Assembly: GCA_030699905.1 (NCBI GenBank)
Contig: JAUYKQ010000024.1
Span: 1-44,747, forward strand
Reading direction: 5' to 3'
Length of the DNA stretch: 44,747 nucleotides
From: a bacterium
GTDB taxonomy: Bacteria; Patescibacteriota; Minisyncoccia; Phycocordibacterales; GCA-002787175
Shown one piece after another: positions 1 to 8,209 of the stretch (position 1 is the stretch's first letter; every line of letters starts with the position of its first letter). The notes under the pieces were generated by a model that saw nothing but the letters and a program-made list of their open reading frames with translations, was not told where the DNA came from and searched no databases. A program made the translations under genes and the position numbers.

Positions 1-780
1 GCGGGACTTGTGAAAGGCGCCTCGGAAGGACAAGGTCTCGGCAACAAGTTTTTAACCCATATCAGAGAAGTGGATGCCATAGCCGAAGTCGTGCGCGCTT
101 TTGAGGATAAAGACATCATTCATGTATCCGGCAAAGTCAACCCTTTAGATGATATTTCAGTTATAAATTTGGAACTTGTTTTGGCCGATTTGGAAACAGT
201 AACAAAACGGCTCGCGTCAGTTGAAAAGGACGTCAAGAGTCAAGTAAAAGAGGCCGTAGCCGAGAAAGCCGTTCTTGAAAAAATAAAGCCGATTTTGGAA
301 GAGGGAAGGATTGCAACCGAAGCAGACCTGTCAAAAGAAGACAAGCTCCTCGTAAAACAATTAAACTTACTTACATTAAAACCGATTTTGTATGTTTTGA
401 ACTTTTCGGAGGCGGGGGAGAACGAAGAGGAAATTGTCTCTAAAATACCGGGGCCGTATGTAAAAATTGACCCTGTTTTTGAAAAGGGATTAGATGACCT
501 TATAAAAGAGGGGTACAAAATGCTGAACCTAATCACGTATTTCACTACCGGCGAAGATGAGACGCGCGCTTGGACTATACCAAACGGCTGGACAGCCCCT
601 TTGGCCGGAACGGCGATTCACACCGACTTTAAAGACAAATTTGTGCGAGCGGAAGTCATTGAATGTGAAAAACTTCTTGAAGCCGGCTCATACGCTTCTG
701 CTCGTGAAAATGGGTGGGTGAGGACGGAAGGCAAGGAGTATGTGGTAAAAGACGGAGATGTGATTGAGTTTAAAATTTAG
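1..780 (+). CDS. ychF: YchF/Obg-family ATPase, C-terminal part (5' end outside window)
   Basis: YchF is a cytosolic P-loop NTPase of the Obg class that prefers ATP and is linked to ribosomes and stress responses. The frame is open from base 1 and begins inside the G3 region: the first residues read [17 protein letters not shown], which follows the DxxG aspartate in full-length homologues. A coiled-coil stretch, the LNFSE region and the C-terminal TGS-like domain ([23 protein letters not shown], ending [10 protein letters not shown]) are all visible. About 259 codons remain of a family length near 365, so the P-loop lies upstream of the window. The internal GTG at base 10 is not a real start. 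The identification is secure. Confidence 0.95.
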   Translation, partial: AGLVKGASEGQGLGNKFLTHIREVDAIAEVVRAFEDKDIIHVSGKVNPLDDISVINLELVLADLETVTKRLASVEKDVKSQVKEAVAEKAVLEKIKPILEEGRIATEADLSKEDKLLVKQLNLLTLKPILYVLNFSEAGENEEEIVSKIPGPYVKIDPVFEKGLDDLIKEGYKMLNLITYFTTGEDETRAWTIPNGWTAPLAGTAIHTDFKDKFVRAEVIECEKLLEAGSYASARENGWVRTEGKEYVVKDGDVIEFKI

Positions 781-834
781 TAATGTCGGAATATAGAATT
801 CGGAATTGACACGGCGGTGTTAAAGCAATTTATT

Positions 835-1464
835 ATGAATTTTAAATATTCTGAAATTTTGCTTGCAAGCAACAATAAAAGCAAGAAGGCGAGATTTGAG
901 AAAATCGCCAAGGTTAACAACTGGCCCATTGTTTTTAAAACACCAGAAGAGCTGAAAATAGCGACAGTTGAAGTTCCGGAGGAAGGAAACCTTGTGGAAA
1001 ACGCGAGGGATAAGGTTTTGGCTTACAAAGGCAAAACCACTTTGGCGGTTCTTGGCGGTGATACGGGATTTTTCGTTGACGGGAAAGAGTTGGACGGTGT
1101 CAGGGCAAGGAGAAACGCCTTAAGCGGACAAGATGAAAAAAGTTTGTCGCAAGAGCGGATAGTGGAACTCATGGTTGATTTTTACTCAAACATTGCTCAA
1201 AAAAACGGCGGTGAAATCCCTGCCTATTTTTTGGATGCGTGGGCTCTGCTTTTGCCTACAGGAGACGGTATAAAAGTGGAATTTTCAAGACGTGATGTCA
1301 TTTTAACCGACAAAGTCCGCGAGCCGGTTGATATATATTTTCCCATTCGTTCTCTCTATCGCACCGAGGCGACGGGTAAACGTCCGACAGAACAAACTGC
1401 TGAAGAAGAGATAAAAAAAGAGTTTAAACCTATCGGGGATGCGCTTATTAAATTACTTTCTTGA
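835..1464 (+). CDS. RdgB/HAM1-like non-canonical purine NTP pyrophosphatase (divergent)
   Basis: The likely role is hydrolysis of dITP, XTP and similar nucleotides to monophosphates, which keeps damaged purines out of nucleic acids. The family N-terminus ILLASNNKSKKARFEKI is present, then NLVENARDKVLAY and the GGDTGFFVDG segment that corresponds to the acidic catalytic loop. The protein is 209 residues, near the usual length, but the second half matches poorly from memory and substrate preference may differ. The ATG at 835 is chosen because ILLASNN should lie close to the N-terminus; a GTG at 817 would add six residues. No clear SD is seen. A TTGACA at 806 has no well-placed -10 box. Confidence 0.75.
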   Translation: MNFKYSEILLASNNKSKKARFEKIAKVNNWPIVFKTPEELKIATVEVPEEGNLVENARDKVLAYKGKTTLAVLGGDTGFFVDGKELDGVRARRNALSGQDEKSLSQERIVELMVDFYSNIAQKNGGEIPAYFLDAWALLLPTGDGIKVEFSRRDVILTDKVREPVDIYFPIRSLYRTEATGKRPTEQTAEEEIKKEFKPIGDALIKLLS

Positions 1465-1501
1465 ATTAAGGAATAAAATGGAGAGACATTTTGCGTTTTG
1501 C

Positions 1502-1529
1502 TTGAAAAAGCGCGGACTTGTTGTATTAT
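1502..1529 (+). promoter_or_regulatory. sigma70-type promoter upstream of leuS
   Basis: TTGAAA (1502-1507) is separated by 16 bp from TATTAT (1524-1529). The predicted start is near 1536, leaving a short leader before the leuS ATG at 1554. The leader contains ATGAG-N6-CTCAT, a small inverted repeat reaching the start codon, and a three-codon ORF (ATG AGC TGA at 1540). Confidence 0.6.
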
Positions 1530-1553
1530 TAACCCACTAATGAGCTGATTCTC

Positions 1554-4007
1554 ATGAGGACCTATGACCATAAAAAAATAGAGAAGAAGTGGCAGAAGGA
1601 ATGGGAAAAAGCCGGCCTTTATAAAATTTCCGACCAGAAAAAAGGAAAGAAAAACTTTTGTCTTTTGGTTGAATATCCTTACCCATCGGGCAATCTGCAT
1701 ATTGGACATTGGTACGCTTTTGCGGTACCCGACATTTTCGCGCGCAAAAAAAGAATGGAAGGTTACAATGTTCTTTTTCCCATCGGTTTTGACTCTTTTG
1801 GTCTTCCCGCTGAAAATGCCGCCATTAAACACAATTTAAATCCAAAGGAATGGACTTCCGGAAACATTGACTACATGACGAACCAGCTAAAAAGCATGGG
1901 AAACTCTTTTGACTGGTCAAGAACCTTGGCGGCTTCCGACCCTAAATACTACAAATGGACACAGTGGCTTTTTACGGAACTTTTTAAAAAAGGACTGGCT
2001 TATCGTAAAAAGGCGGAGGTAAATTGGTGTCCTTCGTGCAATACGGTTCTCGCAAACGAGCAGGTAGCGGACGGAAGATGCGATAGGTGCGAGAGCGAAG
2101 TGGTGAAGAAACAGCTAAAGCAGTGGTTTTTCAAAATAACGGACTACGCCGAACGCCTGTTAAAAGACCTTGACTCTCTGGAATGGCCGGAAGAAATAAA
2201 AGAATCGCAGAAAAACTGGATAGGCAGAAGCGAGGGAGTAAACATCAAAAATAAGGTTAAAGGAATGGATATGGAATTTGAAGTTTATGATTCAATACCT
2301 CAAACCCAAGCTGCCCAAACATTCACAATTATGGCACCCGAGCATCCCCTCGTGGACGAGCTGGTGAGAGGAACGGAACATGAAAAGTCGGTAAAGGATT
2401 TTGTAACGAAGATAAAGAAAAAAAAGGCGACAAAAAAGTTTAATGTTGATGAAGACATGGAAGGCGTATTTACCGGTAGGTATGTGGATAATTATTTAAA
2501 CACAGGCAGAGATTTGCCGATTTGGGTCGCGAGTTACGCCGTCTACGAATATGGAACCGGAATAGTGAACTGTAGTGCCCACGATGAACGTGATTTCAAA
2601 TTCGCAAAAAAATACGGCATCCCTCTGCATCCCGTGCTTTTTCCAAGCGACCCGACATTGGCTCGTAAGATTAAAATGTGTGAAGTTTTTTACAGAGAAC
2701 CTGACGGGATTTTGGAAGAGCCCACGGAATTTAAAGGAAGACGTTGGGACGAGGCGCGAGAGGACATAATTGATTTTTTAGTAAAAAAGGGATTTGCGAC
2801 AAGAAAAGTGAATTACAAACTCCGTGACTGGCTTTTGTCGCGACAAAGATACTGGGGAACGCCTATACCGATAGTTTATGACCCGGAGGGGAAGCCACAC
2901 CCGGTGCCAAATGAACATCTACCGTGGCTTTTGCCTGAAGACGTTGATTTTAAGCCGACAGGCGTTTCACCGCTTGCTCGTTCAAAGGAGCTTAAGGAAA
3001 GAACTGAGAAAATTTTTGGCGAGGGCTGGAAGCCGGAAGTGGACACAATGGACACTTTCGTGGACTCCTCTTGGTATTTTCTGCGATATTTTGATTCCGA
3101 AAACGAAAAAGAATTTTGCGCGTTGGAAAAACAAAAGAAGTGGATGCCGATAAACCAATATTTGGGCGGAGCGGAACATACCACAATGCATCTCCTATAC
3201 TCACGATTTTTTTATAAAGCTCTCCGAGACATAGGACTTGTAACAGCAAACGAGCCGTATAAAAAAAGAATGAATAGGGGATTGGTTCTCGGGCCGGACG
3301 GGCGGAAAATGAGCAAATCCAAAGGCAACGTGGTTGACCCCGACCGAAACGTGCAGTTTGCCGGAGCCGATAGCGTCAAAATGTGTCTTGCTTTTATCGG
3401 TCCGTACAATGAAGTCGGTGCCTACCCTTGGAGTATGGGAGGAATTGCCGGCATGAGAAGGTTTTTGGAAAGAGTGTGGCGTCTCAAAGAAAAGGTCTCA
3501 AATTTAAAACCCAAAATCGCGGACAAAATCCAAACCGAAAATACCAAATTGCAAACTCTACTGCATCGGACTATTAAGAAAGTCGGGGAAGATATAGAGG
3601 CCTTCAAGTTCAACACAGCCATAAGCCAAATGATGATTTGTGTAAACGAATTGGAAAAACAAGATAAAGTGTCTTTGGAGGTTTATGAGACATTACTTAA
3701 ACTCGTCGCGCCCTTCGCTCCGCATATAACAGAAGAACTCTGGCATGAACTCGGCCGAAAAAAATCAATACACCTTGAAAAGTGGCCTGAATTTGACGAG
3801 AAAAAAACCAAGGAACCGACCGTCACGATAGTTTTCCAAGTCAACGGAAAAATAAGGTCAACGGCAAACTTGGCTCGCGATTCTAAAGAGGAAGAGGTGA
3901 AAGAAAAGGCATTTTCAGACGAGACGTTAAAAAAGTGGATAAATGGCAAGAATATAAAAAAGGTCGTTTATGTTCCCGGCAAGCTCCTGAATATCGTTGT
4001 GGGTTAG
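1554..4007 (+). CDS. leuS: Leucyl-tRNA synthetase
   Basis: LeuRS charges tRNA-Leu with leucine in the cytosol. It is a class I synthetase of 817 residues, the expected bacterial size. The HIGH motif appears in GNLHIGHW near residue 50, a zinc-type knot in NWCPSCNTVLANEQV with a later CDRC, and KMSKS in GRKMSKSKGNVVDP near residue 585. The C-terminal anticodon-binding region and the C-terminal extension (IVFQVNGKIRSTANL) are complete. The CP1 editing domain is present, and HDERDFKFA keeps the aspartate-bearing motif, but the usual Thr-rich TTRPDT loop is replaced by DSIPQTQAAQTF. A promoter lies just upstream, so the gene probably starts its own transcript. Confidence 0.98.
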   Translation: MRTYDHKKIEKKWQKEWEKAGLYKISDQKKGKKNFCLLVEYPYPSGNLHIGHWYAFAVPDIFARKKRMEGYNVLFPIGFDSFGLPAENAAIKHNLNPKEWTSGNIDYMTNQLKSMGNSFDWSRTLAASDPKYYKWTQWLFTELFKKGLAYRKKAEVNWCPSCNTVLANEQVADGRCDRCESEVVKKQLKQWFFKITDYAERLLKDLDSLEWPEEIKESQKNWIGRSEGVNIKNKVKGMDMEFEVYDSIPQTQAAQTFTIMAPEHPLVDELVRGTEHEKSVKDFVTKIKKKKATKKFNVDEDMEGVFTGRYVDNYLNTGRDLPIWVASYAVYEYGTGIVNCSAHDERDFKFAKKYGIPLHPVLFPSDPTLARKIKMCEVFYREPDGILEEPTEFKGRRWDEAREDIIDFLVKKGFATRKVNYKLRDWLLSRQRYWGTPIPIVYDPEGKPHPVPNEHLPWLLPEDVDFKPTGVSPLARSKELKERTEKIFGEGWKPEVDTMDTFVDSSWYFLRYFDSENEKEFCALEKQKKWMPINQYLGGAEHTTMHLLYSRFFYKALRDIGLVTANEPYKKRMNRGLVLGPDGRKMSKSKGNVVDPDRNVQFAGADSVKMCLAFIGPYNEVGAYPWSMGGIAGMRRFLERVWRLKEKVSNLKPKIADKIQTENTKLQTLLHRTIKKVGEDIEAFKFNTAISQMMICVNELEKQDKVSLEVYETLLKLVAPFAPHITEELWHELGRKKSIHLEKWPEFDEKKTKEPTVTIVFQVNGKIRSTANLARDSKEEEVKEKAFSDETLKKWINGKNIKKVVYVPGKLLNIVVG

Positions 4008-4033
4008 ATACTTTCCCCTCTGAACACCCTTTA

Positions 4034-4079
4034 TTGACAATGTACTTGACTTTTGGGCCATATATGATAGAAATATAAA
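4034..4079 (+). promoter_or_regulatory. Promoter-like region upstream of the sigma4-HARE gene
   Basis: Two -35-like boxes, TTGACA (4034-4039) and TTGACT (4046-4051), precede TATGAT (4063-4068), TAGAAA (4068-4073) and TATAAA (4074-4079). Only TTGACT-N16-TAGAAA has normal spacing, so the exact promoter is uncertain. Confidence 0.35.
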
Positions 4080-4108
4080 CACATATTTAATCAAAATATC
4101 TCAAAGAT

Positions 4109-5143
4109 ATGAATAAACTTGAAACAAAACCAAAACAGGTCGTAAAAAAATTTCTTTCCGTCTTGCCCGAACGGGCTCGCGACGTCTTGACTGGTAGGTT
4201 CGGTTTAGGCAAAGAAACAGACAGGCATACCCTTGAAAAGATAGGCCAAAAATACGGCATTACAAGGGAGCGTGTTCGGCAGATAGAGAACTACGCGGTG
4301 GCCAGCATCAAAAAGTCAGACGTATTCCAAAAAGAGCGACCTGTGTTTAACGAACTGCGTGCTTTAATTGACCAGCTTGGGGGCGTTATCGCCGAGGAGG
4401 ACCTCCTGGAGCACGTTTCTCCAAAAGATAAGGGACTTCAGAACCATATTCATTTCCTTATGGTTTTAGGCGATGAATTTGTAAAAGAAAAAGAGGACGA
4501 AAATTTCAAGCACCGATGGCATATTGACGAGGGATTGTCCAAAAGGGTTCATGAGGCATTGAGCAAACTTTACAAAAATCTTACAAGCAAAGACCTTGTT
4601 TCGGAATTGGATATTATCGCTACGTTTCTGGGACACGTGGAAGAAGTTGCCGTCCATCATAAAGATCCTGAAGTGGTGAAAAGATGGCTGAACATATCAA
4701 AGGTCATTGGAAAGAATCAACTCGGAGAATGGGGACTGTCCACCTCTCCCAATGTAAAAGCCAAGGGCATGCGTGATTACGCCTTTCTGGTCATAAGAAA
4801 GCACGGTTCCCCCATACATTTTCGAGAAGTGGCGAAAGCCATTGAGAAAATTTTTGGACGAAAAGCCCATGTGGCCACGACTCACAACGAACTCATCAAA
4901 GACCCGAGGTTTGTCTTGGTGGGACGAGGACTTTACGCTCTTACAGAATGGGGTTACGCGAGTGGCGTAGTCAAAGACGTTATCAAATCAATACTTCAGA
5001 AAAACGGCCCTTTGACAAAGGACAAAATCGTGGAGAAAGTGTTAAAGGAACGCTACGTTAAAGAAAACACCATCATTGTAAATCTGCAAAACCCCTCTCA
5101 TTTCAAGAAAAATTCAGACGGTACTTACTCTGTTAAAAAATAA
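4109..5143 (+). CDS. Sigma-70 region 4 / HARE-HTH fusion protein (putative transcription regulator)
   Basis: The N-terminal part (about residues 22-70) reads as sigma-70 region 4: LTGRFGLGKETDRHTLEKIG followed by YGITRERVRQIE, the helix-turn-helix that contacts the -35 element. No region 2 or 3 is present. The last third (about 208-285) resembles the HARE-HTH winged-helix domain of RNA polymerase delta-like proteins (MRDYAFLVIRKHGSPIHFREV, ending VLVGRGLYALTEWGY), and a further winged-helix-like segment closes the protein. A protein with region 4 but no region 2 cannot melt a promoter alone. It may act as an accessory factor or as a DNA-binding regulator. It stands alone between leuS and a membrane gene. 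The domain calls are good; the role is inferred. Confidence 0.8.
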   Translation: MNKLETKPKQVVKKFLSVLPERARDVLTGRFGLGKETDRHTLEKIGQKYGITRERVRQIENYAVASIKKSDVFQKERPVFNELRALIDQLGGVIAEEDLLEHVSPKDKGLQNHIHFLMVLGDEFVKEKEDENFKHRWHIDEGLSKRVHEALSKLYKNLTSKDLVSELDIIATFLGHVEEVAVHHKDPEVVKRWLNISKVIGKNQLGEWGLSTSPNVKAKGMRDYAFLVIRKHGSPIHFREVAKAIEKIFGRKAHVATTHNELIKDPRFVLVGRGLYALTEWGYASGVVKDVIKSILQKNGPLTKDKIVEKVLKERYVKENTIIVNLQNPSHFKKNSDGTYSVKK

Positions 5144-5172
5144 CTCTTTTCTTTGAAAGATAAAGTTGTTGG

Positions 5173-5201
5173 TTGAAGGTTTGCTCTTGTTGGCATATCA
5201 T
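5173..5201 (+). promoter_or_regulatory. Promoter for the 5208 gene (leaderless arrangement)
   Basis: TTGAAG (5173-5178), 17 bp spacer, TATCAT (5196-5201). Six bases separate the -10 box from the ATG at 5208, so transcription should begin at or next to the start codon. Confidence 0.55.
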
Positions 5202-5207
5202 ATAGGC

Positions 5208-6473
5208 ATGTTTAAGGAACTGCTCGGGCAATTTTACGCAACGTTCAGATTAGAGCTTTACGCCGATATCTTGGAGGTACTGTATCTCTTGGCGCCCATC
5301 TGGTTGCCTCTTCTTCTCCTTGTTCTTTTCTGGCAGTTGTGGATGGTCTACATAAGGTCCGACTATATTCTGAAGCAGGGTTTTTCGGTTTTGGAGATAA
5401 AATTGCCGAAAGAAATTCTGAAATCGCCCCGTGGCATGGAAATATTTTTCGCTCAACTATGGCAGACCGGAGCGGCTACGGAACTTGAAACGTACTGGGG
5501 AGGAAAAGTCAGGCCTTGGTACTCTTTTGAATTGGCATCCCTCGAGGGCCAAGTCAAATTTTTTATATGGACACCGGTAAAATGGAAGGACTTTATTGAA
5601 GCCCAGCTGTACGCTCAATATCCGAACATTGAAATATACGAGGTTCCTGACTACACGACCATGATTCACCACGACCTTAACATTTGGTCCATGTGGCTGA
5701 CCTATTTTATGCTGGAAAAGCCCGACCCGTATCCTATTAAAACATATGTTGACTACGGGCTTGATAAAGACCCAAAAGAAGAACATAAAATAGAACCCAT
5801 GACTGCTGTTCTTGAATATTTGGGCTCACTTCGGAAGGGTGAATATGCTTGGATACAGATAATAATTCAGGCCCATAAAAAAGAGGGTTTCAAAGATGGT
5901 CGCATTTTGTCTAAAGGCGACTGGAAAGAAGGCGCCTTAACGGAGATTAAAAACATTCAGCAATCGGGAGTGGAGGAAATAAAAAATGCCGAAGGACAAA
6001 CCATAGGCAAGTTTCCGAATTTGACACCCGGGCAAACCGACGCGATAAAAGCCATAGAAAGAAGCATTGATAAATATCCTTTTGAGACCATCATCCGCGG
6101 TGGATATTTTGCAAAAAACGAAGCGTTTAGGCCGATAAGCATAAACGGTCTTATAGCCACTTTCAGGCAATACAGTTCGCCGAACTTGAACGGTTTTAAA
6201 TTGGGTTCGTTTACCGACTTTGATTATCCTTGGGAGGACTATAAAAGAAAACGCCGAACAAGAAGAGAAAAACTTATGCTGGAAGCGTACAAGAGACGTT
6301 CCTTTTTCTACCCTCCTTTTAAAAACTATTTGCCAAAACCCGGCAAACCTTTTATCTTGACCACTGAAGAGCTTGCTACCATATACCATCTTCCGGGTGG
6401 AGTGGCGGCCACGCCGACGTTTACTCGAATAGCATCAAAGAAATCCGAAGCCCCGGCAAATCTTCCCATATAA
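5208..6473 (+). CDS. Conserved-looking membrane-anchored protein of unknown function
   Basis: The protein has 421 residues. A hydrophobic stretch near residues 22-47 (LAPIWLPLLLLVLFWQLWMV) is the only clear membrane segment. A large soluble part follows with WTPVKWKDFIEAQLYAQYP and later EAFRPISINGLIATFRQYSS. From memory, similar proteins in CPR genomes sit beside type-IV-secretion-like ATPase genes, but no such ATPase is found in this window and I cannot confirm the family. The ATG at 5208 is preferred over the TTG at 5166 because a good promoter (-10 at 5196-5201) lies between them. It ends 2 bp before mltG, so the two are probably co-transcribed. Confidence 0.75.
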   Translation: MFKELLGQFYATFRLELYADILEVLYLLAPIWLPLLLLVLFWQLWMVYIRSDYILKQGFSVLEIKLPKEILKSPRGMEIFFAQLWQTGAATELETYWGGKVRPWYSFELASLEGQVKFFIWTPVKWKDFIEAQLYAQYPNIEIYEVPDYTTMIHHDLNIWSMWLTYFMLEKPDPYPIKTYVDYGLDKDPKEEHKIEPMTAVLEYLGSLRKGEYAWIQIIIQAHKKEGFKDGRILSKGDWKEGALTEIKNIQQSGVEEIKNAEGQTIGKFPNLTPGQTDAIKAIERSIDKYPFETIIRGGYFAKNEAFRPISINGLIATFRQYSSPNLNGFKLGSFTDFDYPWEDYKRKRRTRREKLMLEAYKRRSFFYPPFKNYLPKPGKPFILTTEELATIYHLPGGVAATPTFTRIASKKSEAPANLPI

Positions 6474-6475
6474 AG

Positions 6476-7423
6476 ATGAAAAACCGCTTCATAAAAACAT
6501 TAGGGTTGCTTTTGTTTCTGCCGGCCGTTTTTCACGGCTTTTTTTTGCAACCGCCACCTGATTTCGCTGAAGGCAAGATTATACGCATAAAAAGCGGAGC
6601 GACACTTAAGGACATTTCCGAAATTCTGCGCGACGAGCGCGTCATAATCTCTCCTACTTGGTTTAGAAATTTCATAATAATAAAAGGTGGCGAGAAAAAA
6701 GCGGCGGCGGGGGACTATTATTTTGCTTCTCCCCAATCACTTTTAGAGGTGGCCTCCAGAATATACTCGGGAGATTACGGCGTGGAACAAGTGCAGATAA
6801 CCATTCCTGAAGGCACGAATACTTTTGAGCTGGCCGCTCTCTTGCAAAAGCATCTTCGGGACTTTGACTCAGTGGAATTTATAAAAAAAGCCCAACCCAA
6901 GGAGGGATATCTTTTCCCCGATACCTACAAGTTGCCCGTAAACGCGAGCCCCGACTTTGTTATAGGCGTTTTGGAGGGAAATTTTCAAAAAAGAGTCGGG
7001 CCTCTTTTGCCGGACATTGAAAATTTCGGAAAAACACTACAGGAAGTCGTAACCATGGCTTCGCTTTTGGAAAAAGAGGCGAGGACCGAAGAGTCGCGCA
7101 GAACAATAGCCGGAATTTTATGGAAAAGGTTGGACATCGGCATGCCACTGCAGATTGACGCCATTTTTCCTTACATTTTAAACAGGAATACTTACGAGGT
7201 AACTTTGGAGGATTTGAAATTTGACTCACCATATAATACCTACAGATATTCCGGACTGCCGAAAGGCCCGATAACAAACCCCGGTCTCGCCTCAATAAAA
7301 GCATCCATAACGCCGATTGAGTCATCGTTTCTGTATTATCTTTCGGACAGGGCCGGAAGAATGTACTATGCCTCCAACTTTGACCAGCATAAGGAAAACA
7401 GAAAGTATTTGGATAAAAATTAA
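6476..7423 (+). CDS. mltG: Endolytic murein transglycosylase MltG (YceG-like)
   Basis: MltG cuts nascent peptidoglycan glycan strands at the outer face of the cytoplasmic membrane and helps end strand growth. The N-terminus has a basic start and a hydrophobic anchor (TLGLLLFLPAVFHGFFL). A LysM-like region follows (GATLKDISEILRDERVI). The catalytic YceG domain contains EGYLFPDTYKLP, ASLLEKEA near residues 195-202 with the proposed catalytic glutamate, and the conserved tail YNTYRYSGLPKGPITNPG. At 315 residues it is close to family length. It follows the 5208 gene by 2 bp. Confidence 0.95.
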   Translation: MKNRFIKTLGLLLFLPAVFHGFFLQPPPDFAEGKIIRIKSGATLKDISEILRDERVIISPTWFRNFIIIKGGEKKAAAGDYYFASPQSLLEVASRIYSGDYGVEQVQITIPEGTNTFELAALLQKHLRDFDSVEFIKKAQPKEGYLFPDTYKLPVNASPDFVIGVLEGNFQKRVGPLLPDIENFGKTLQEVVTMASLLEKEARTEESRRTIAGILWKRLDIGMPLQIDAIFPYILNRNTYEVTLEDLKFDSPYNTYRYSGLPKGPITNPGLASIKASITPIESSFLYYLSDRAGRMYYASNFDQHKENRKYLDKN

Positions 7424-7449
7424 AAACGTTCCGAAAATTCGGAACGTTT
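7424..7449 (-). terminator. Intrinsic terminator for the minus-strand 7471 gene
   Basis: An 11-bp stem (AACGTTCCGAA with TTCGGAACGTT) has a two-base loop. Read on the minus strand it runs into a T-rich stretch (TTTTTAATTTTT). It begins at the mltG stop codon, so it may stop both convergent transcripts. Confidence 0.75.
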
Positions 7450-7470
7450 GGCTTTGGCATGTGGTAAAAA

Positions 7471-7938
7471 TCAGGCGTTTCTACTCACTGCCACGAAACG
7501 GGGGACGAACATAGGATGGTCTTCTTCCGCTCGGTTCTCCAGAATCATGGAAAATGTCATGGCAGAGACCCAAACTCTGCGCCGAAGCAGCGCCTTTTGA
7601 TTTTCTCTGGTCGCCACACCTTTCGGAGCCGTGCTTGTTTCGCAAACCCCTTGGAACCCTTCGGAAAAACGGTAGGAGTGAACCCCCGCGTCGGCAAGCA
7701 GTGTCAGAAGTGATTTTTCACCTGAAGTGAACGCATGGCTGTCCACGCACGCTCTCCAGTAGATGCCTGCCTCCTCCAAAGTTCTGACGGCCATGCAGAC
7801 CTCGTCCACGACCGTTTCCTTCATCTGCGGGCTGTAATTTTCAGTGTCCGCCGTCCTATATTCGGTCGGGACAGGAATACTTTTCCTGTCCCGATCTGTA
7901 AGAAGAACTTTCAGCCGTTTCATATTTGTTTTTTTCAT
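7471..7938 (-). CDS. Hypothetical protein in the purD/pyrF island
   Basis: The protein has 155 residues and I do not recognise it. It begins MKKTNMKRLKVLLTDRDRK and contains a central segment VDEVCMAVRTLEEAGIYWRA. The C-terminus VSAMTFSMILENRAEEDHPM is helical in appearance. There is no signal peptide or membrane segment. The start at 7938 is supported by GGAGAGG eight bases upstream and by a promoter whose -10 box covers the longer alternative start at 7959. It is monocistronic, with its own promoter and terminator, downstream of the PyrE-like gene on the same strand. Confidence 0.65.
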   Translation of the reverse strand: MKKTNMKRLKVLLTDRDRKSIPVPTEYRTADTENYSPQMKETVVDEVCMAVRTLEEAGIYWRACVDSHAFTSGEKSLLTLLADAGVHSYRFSEGFQGVCETSTAPKGVATRENQKALLRRRVWVSAMTFSMILENRAEEDHPMFVPRFVAVSRNA

Positions 7939-7957
7939 TGGCAACCTCTCCAGAGAC

Positions 7958-7985
7958 ATGGTACAGCTGGTCAGATAAAAGTCAA
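7958..7985 (-). promoter_or_regulatory. Minus-strand promoter for the 7471 gene
   Basis: On the minus strand TTGACT (7985-7980) is followed after 16 bp by TACCAT (7963-7958). The strong SD GGAGAGG and the ATG at 7938 lie downstream. Confidence 0.6.
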
Positions 7986-7995
7986 GGATGAGAGA

Positions 7996-8095
7996 ATTTT
8001 CAATTTTTAATTTTGCAATCCCAGTACCAAAGAAATATTAATTTCTTGCTACTGGACAAGTTTTCAATCAATTTTTAATGAATCAATTTCCAAAC
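7996..8095. repeat. AT-rich word repeat in a 271-bp spacer
   Basis: The words TTTTCAATTTTTAATTTT and TTTTCAATCAATTTTTAAT recur with small changes. The spacer between the 7471 gene and the PyrE-like gene otherwise holds only a promoter and a terminator, and no coding signal is seen. Confidence 0.4.
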
Positions 8096-8163
8096 AAAGA
8101 GCAGGCAAGGCGGGACGAATATTGGCTACGAATTTGATTAGTGGATAGTTACGATGAATAAAA

Positions 8164-8190
8164 AAACAACGCGCTGTCACCGCGTTGTTT
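8164..8190 (-). terminator. Intrinsic terminator after the PyrE-like gene
   Basis: A perfect 10-bp stem (AAACAACGCG with CGCGTTGTTT) has a seven-base loop and is followed on the minus strand by a run of seven T. It lies about 20 bp past the stop at 8210. Confidence 0.85.
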
Positions 8191-8209
8191 GCTACCTTTC
8201 TAACCTGCT

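Noticed and set aside
806-834. Promoter with TTGACA upstream of the RdgB-like gene
   Set aside because: At normal spacing the -10 would be TTTATT directly abutting the chosen ATG, so transcription would start inside the gene. The box may be chance, or the start may differ.
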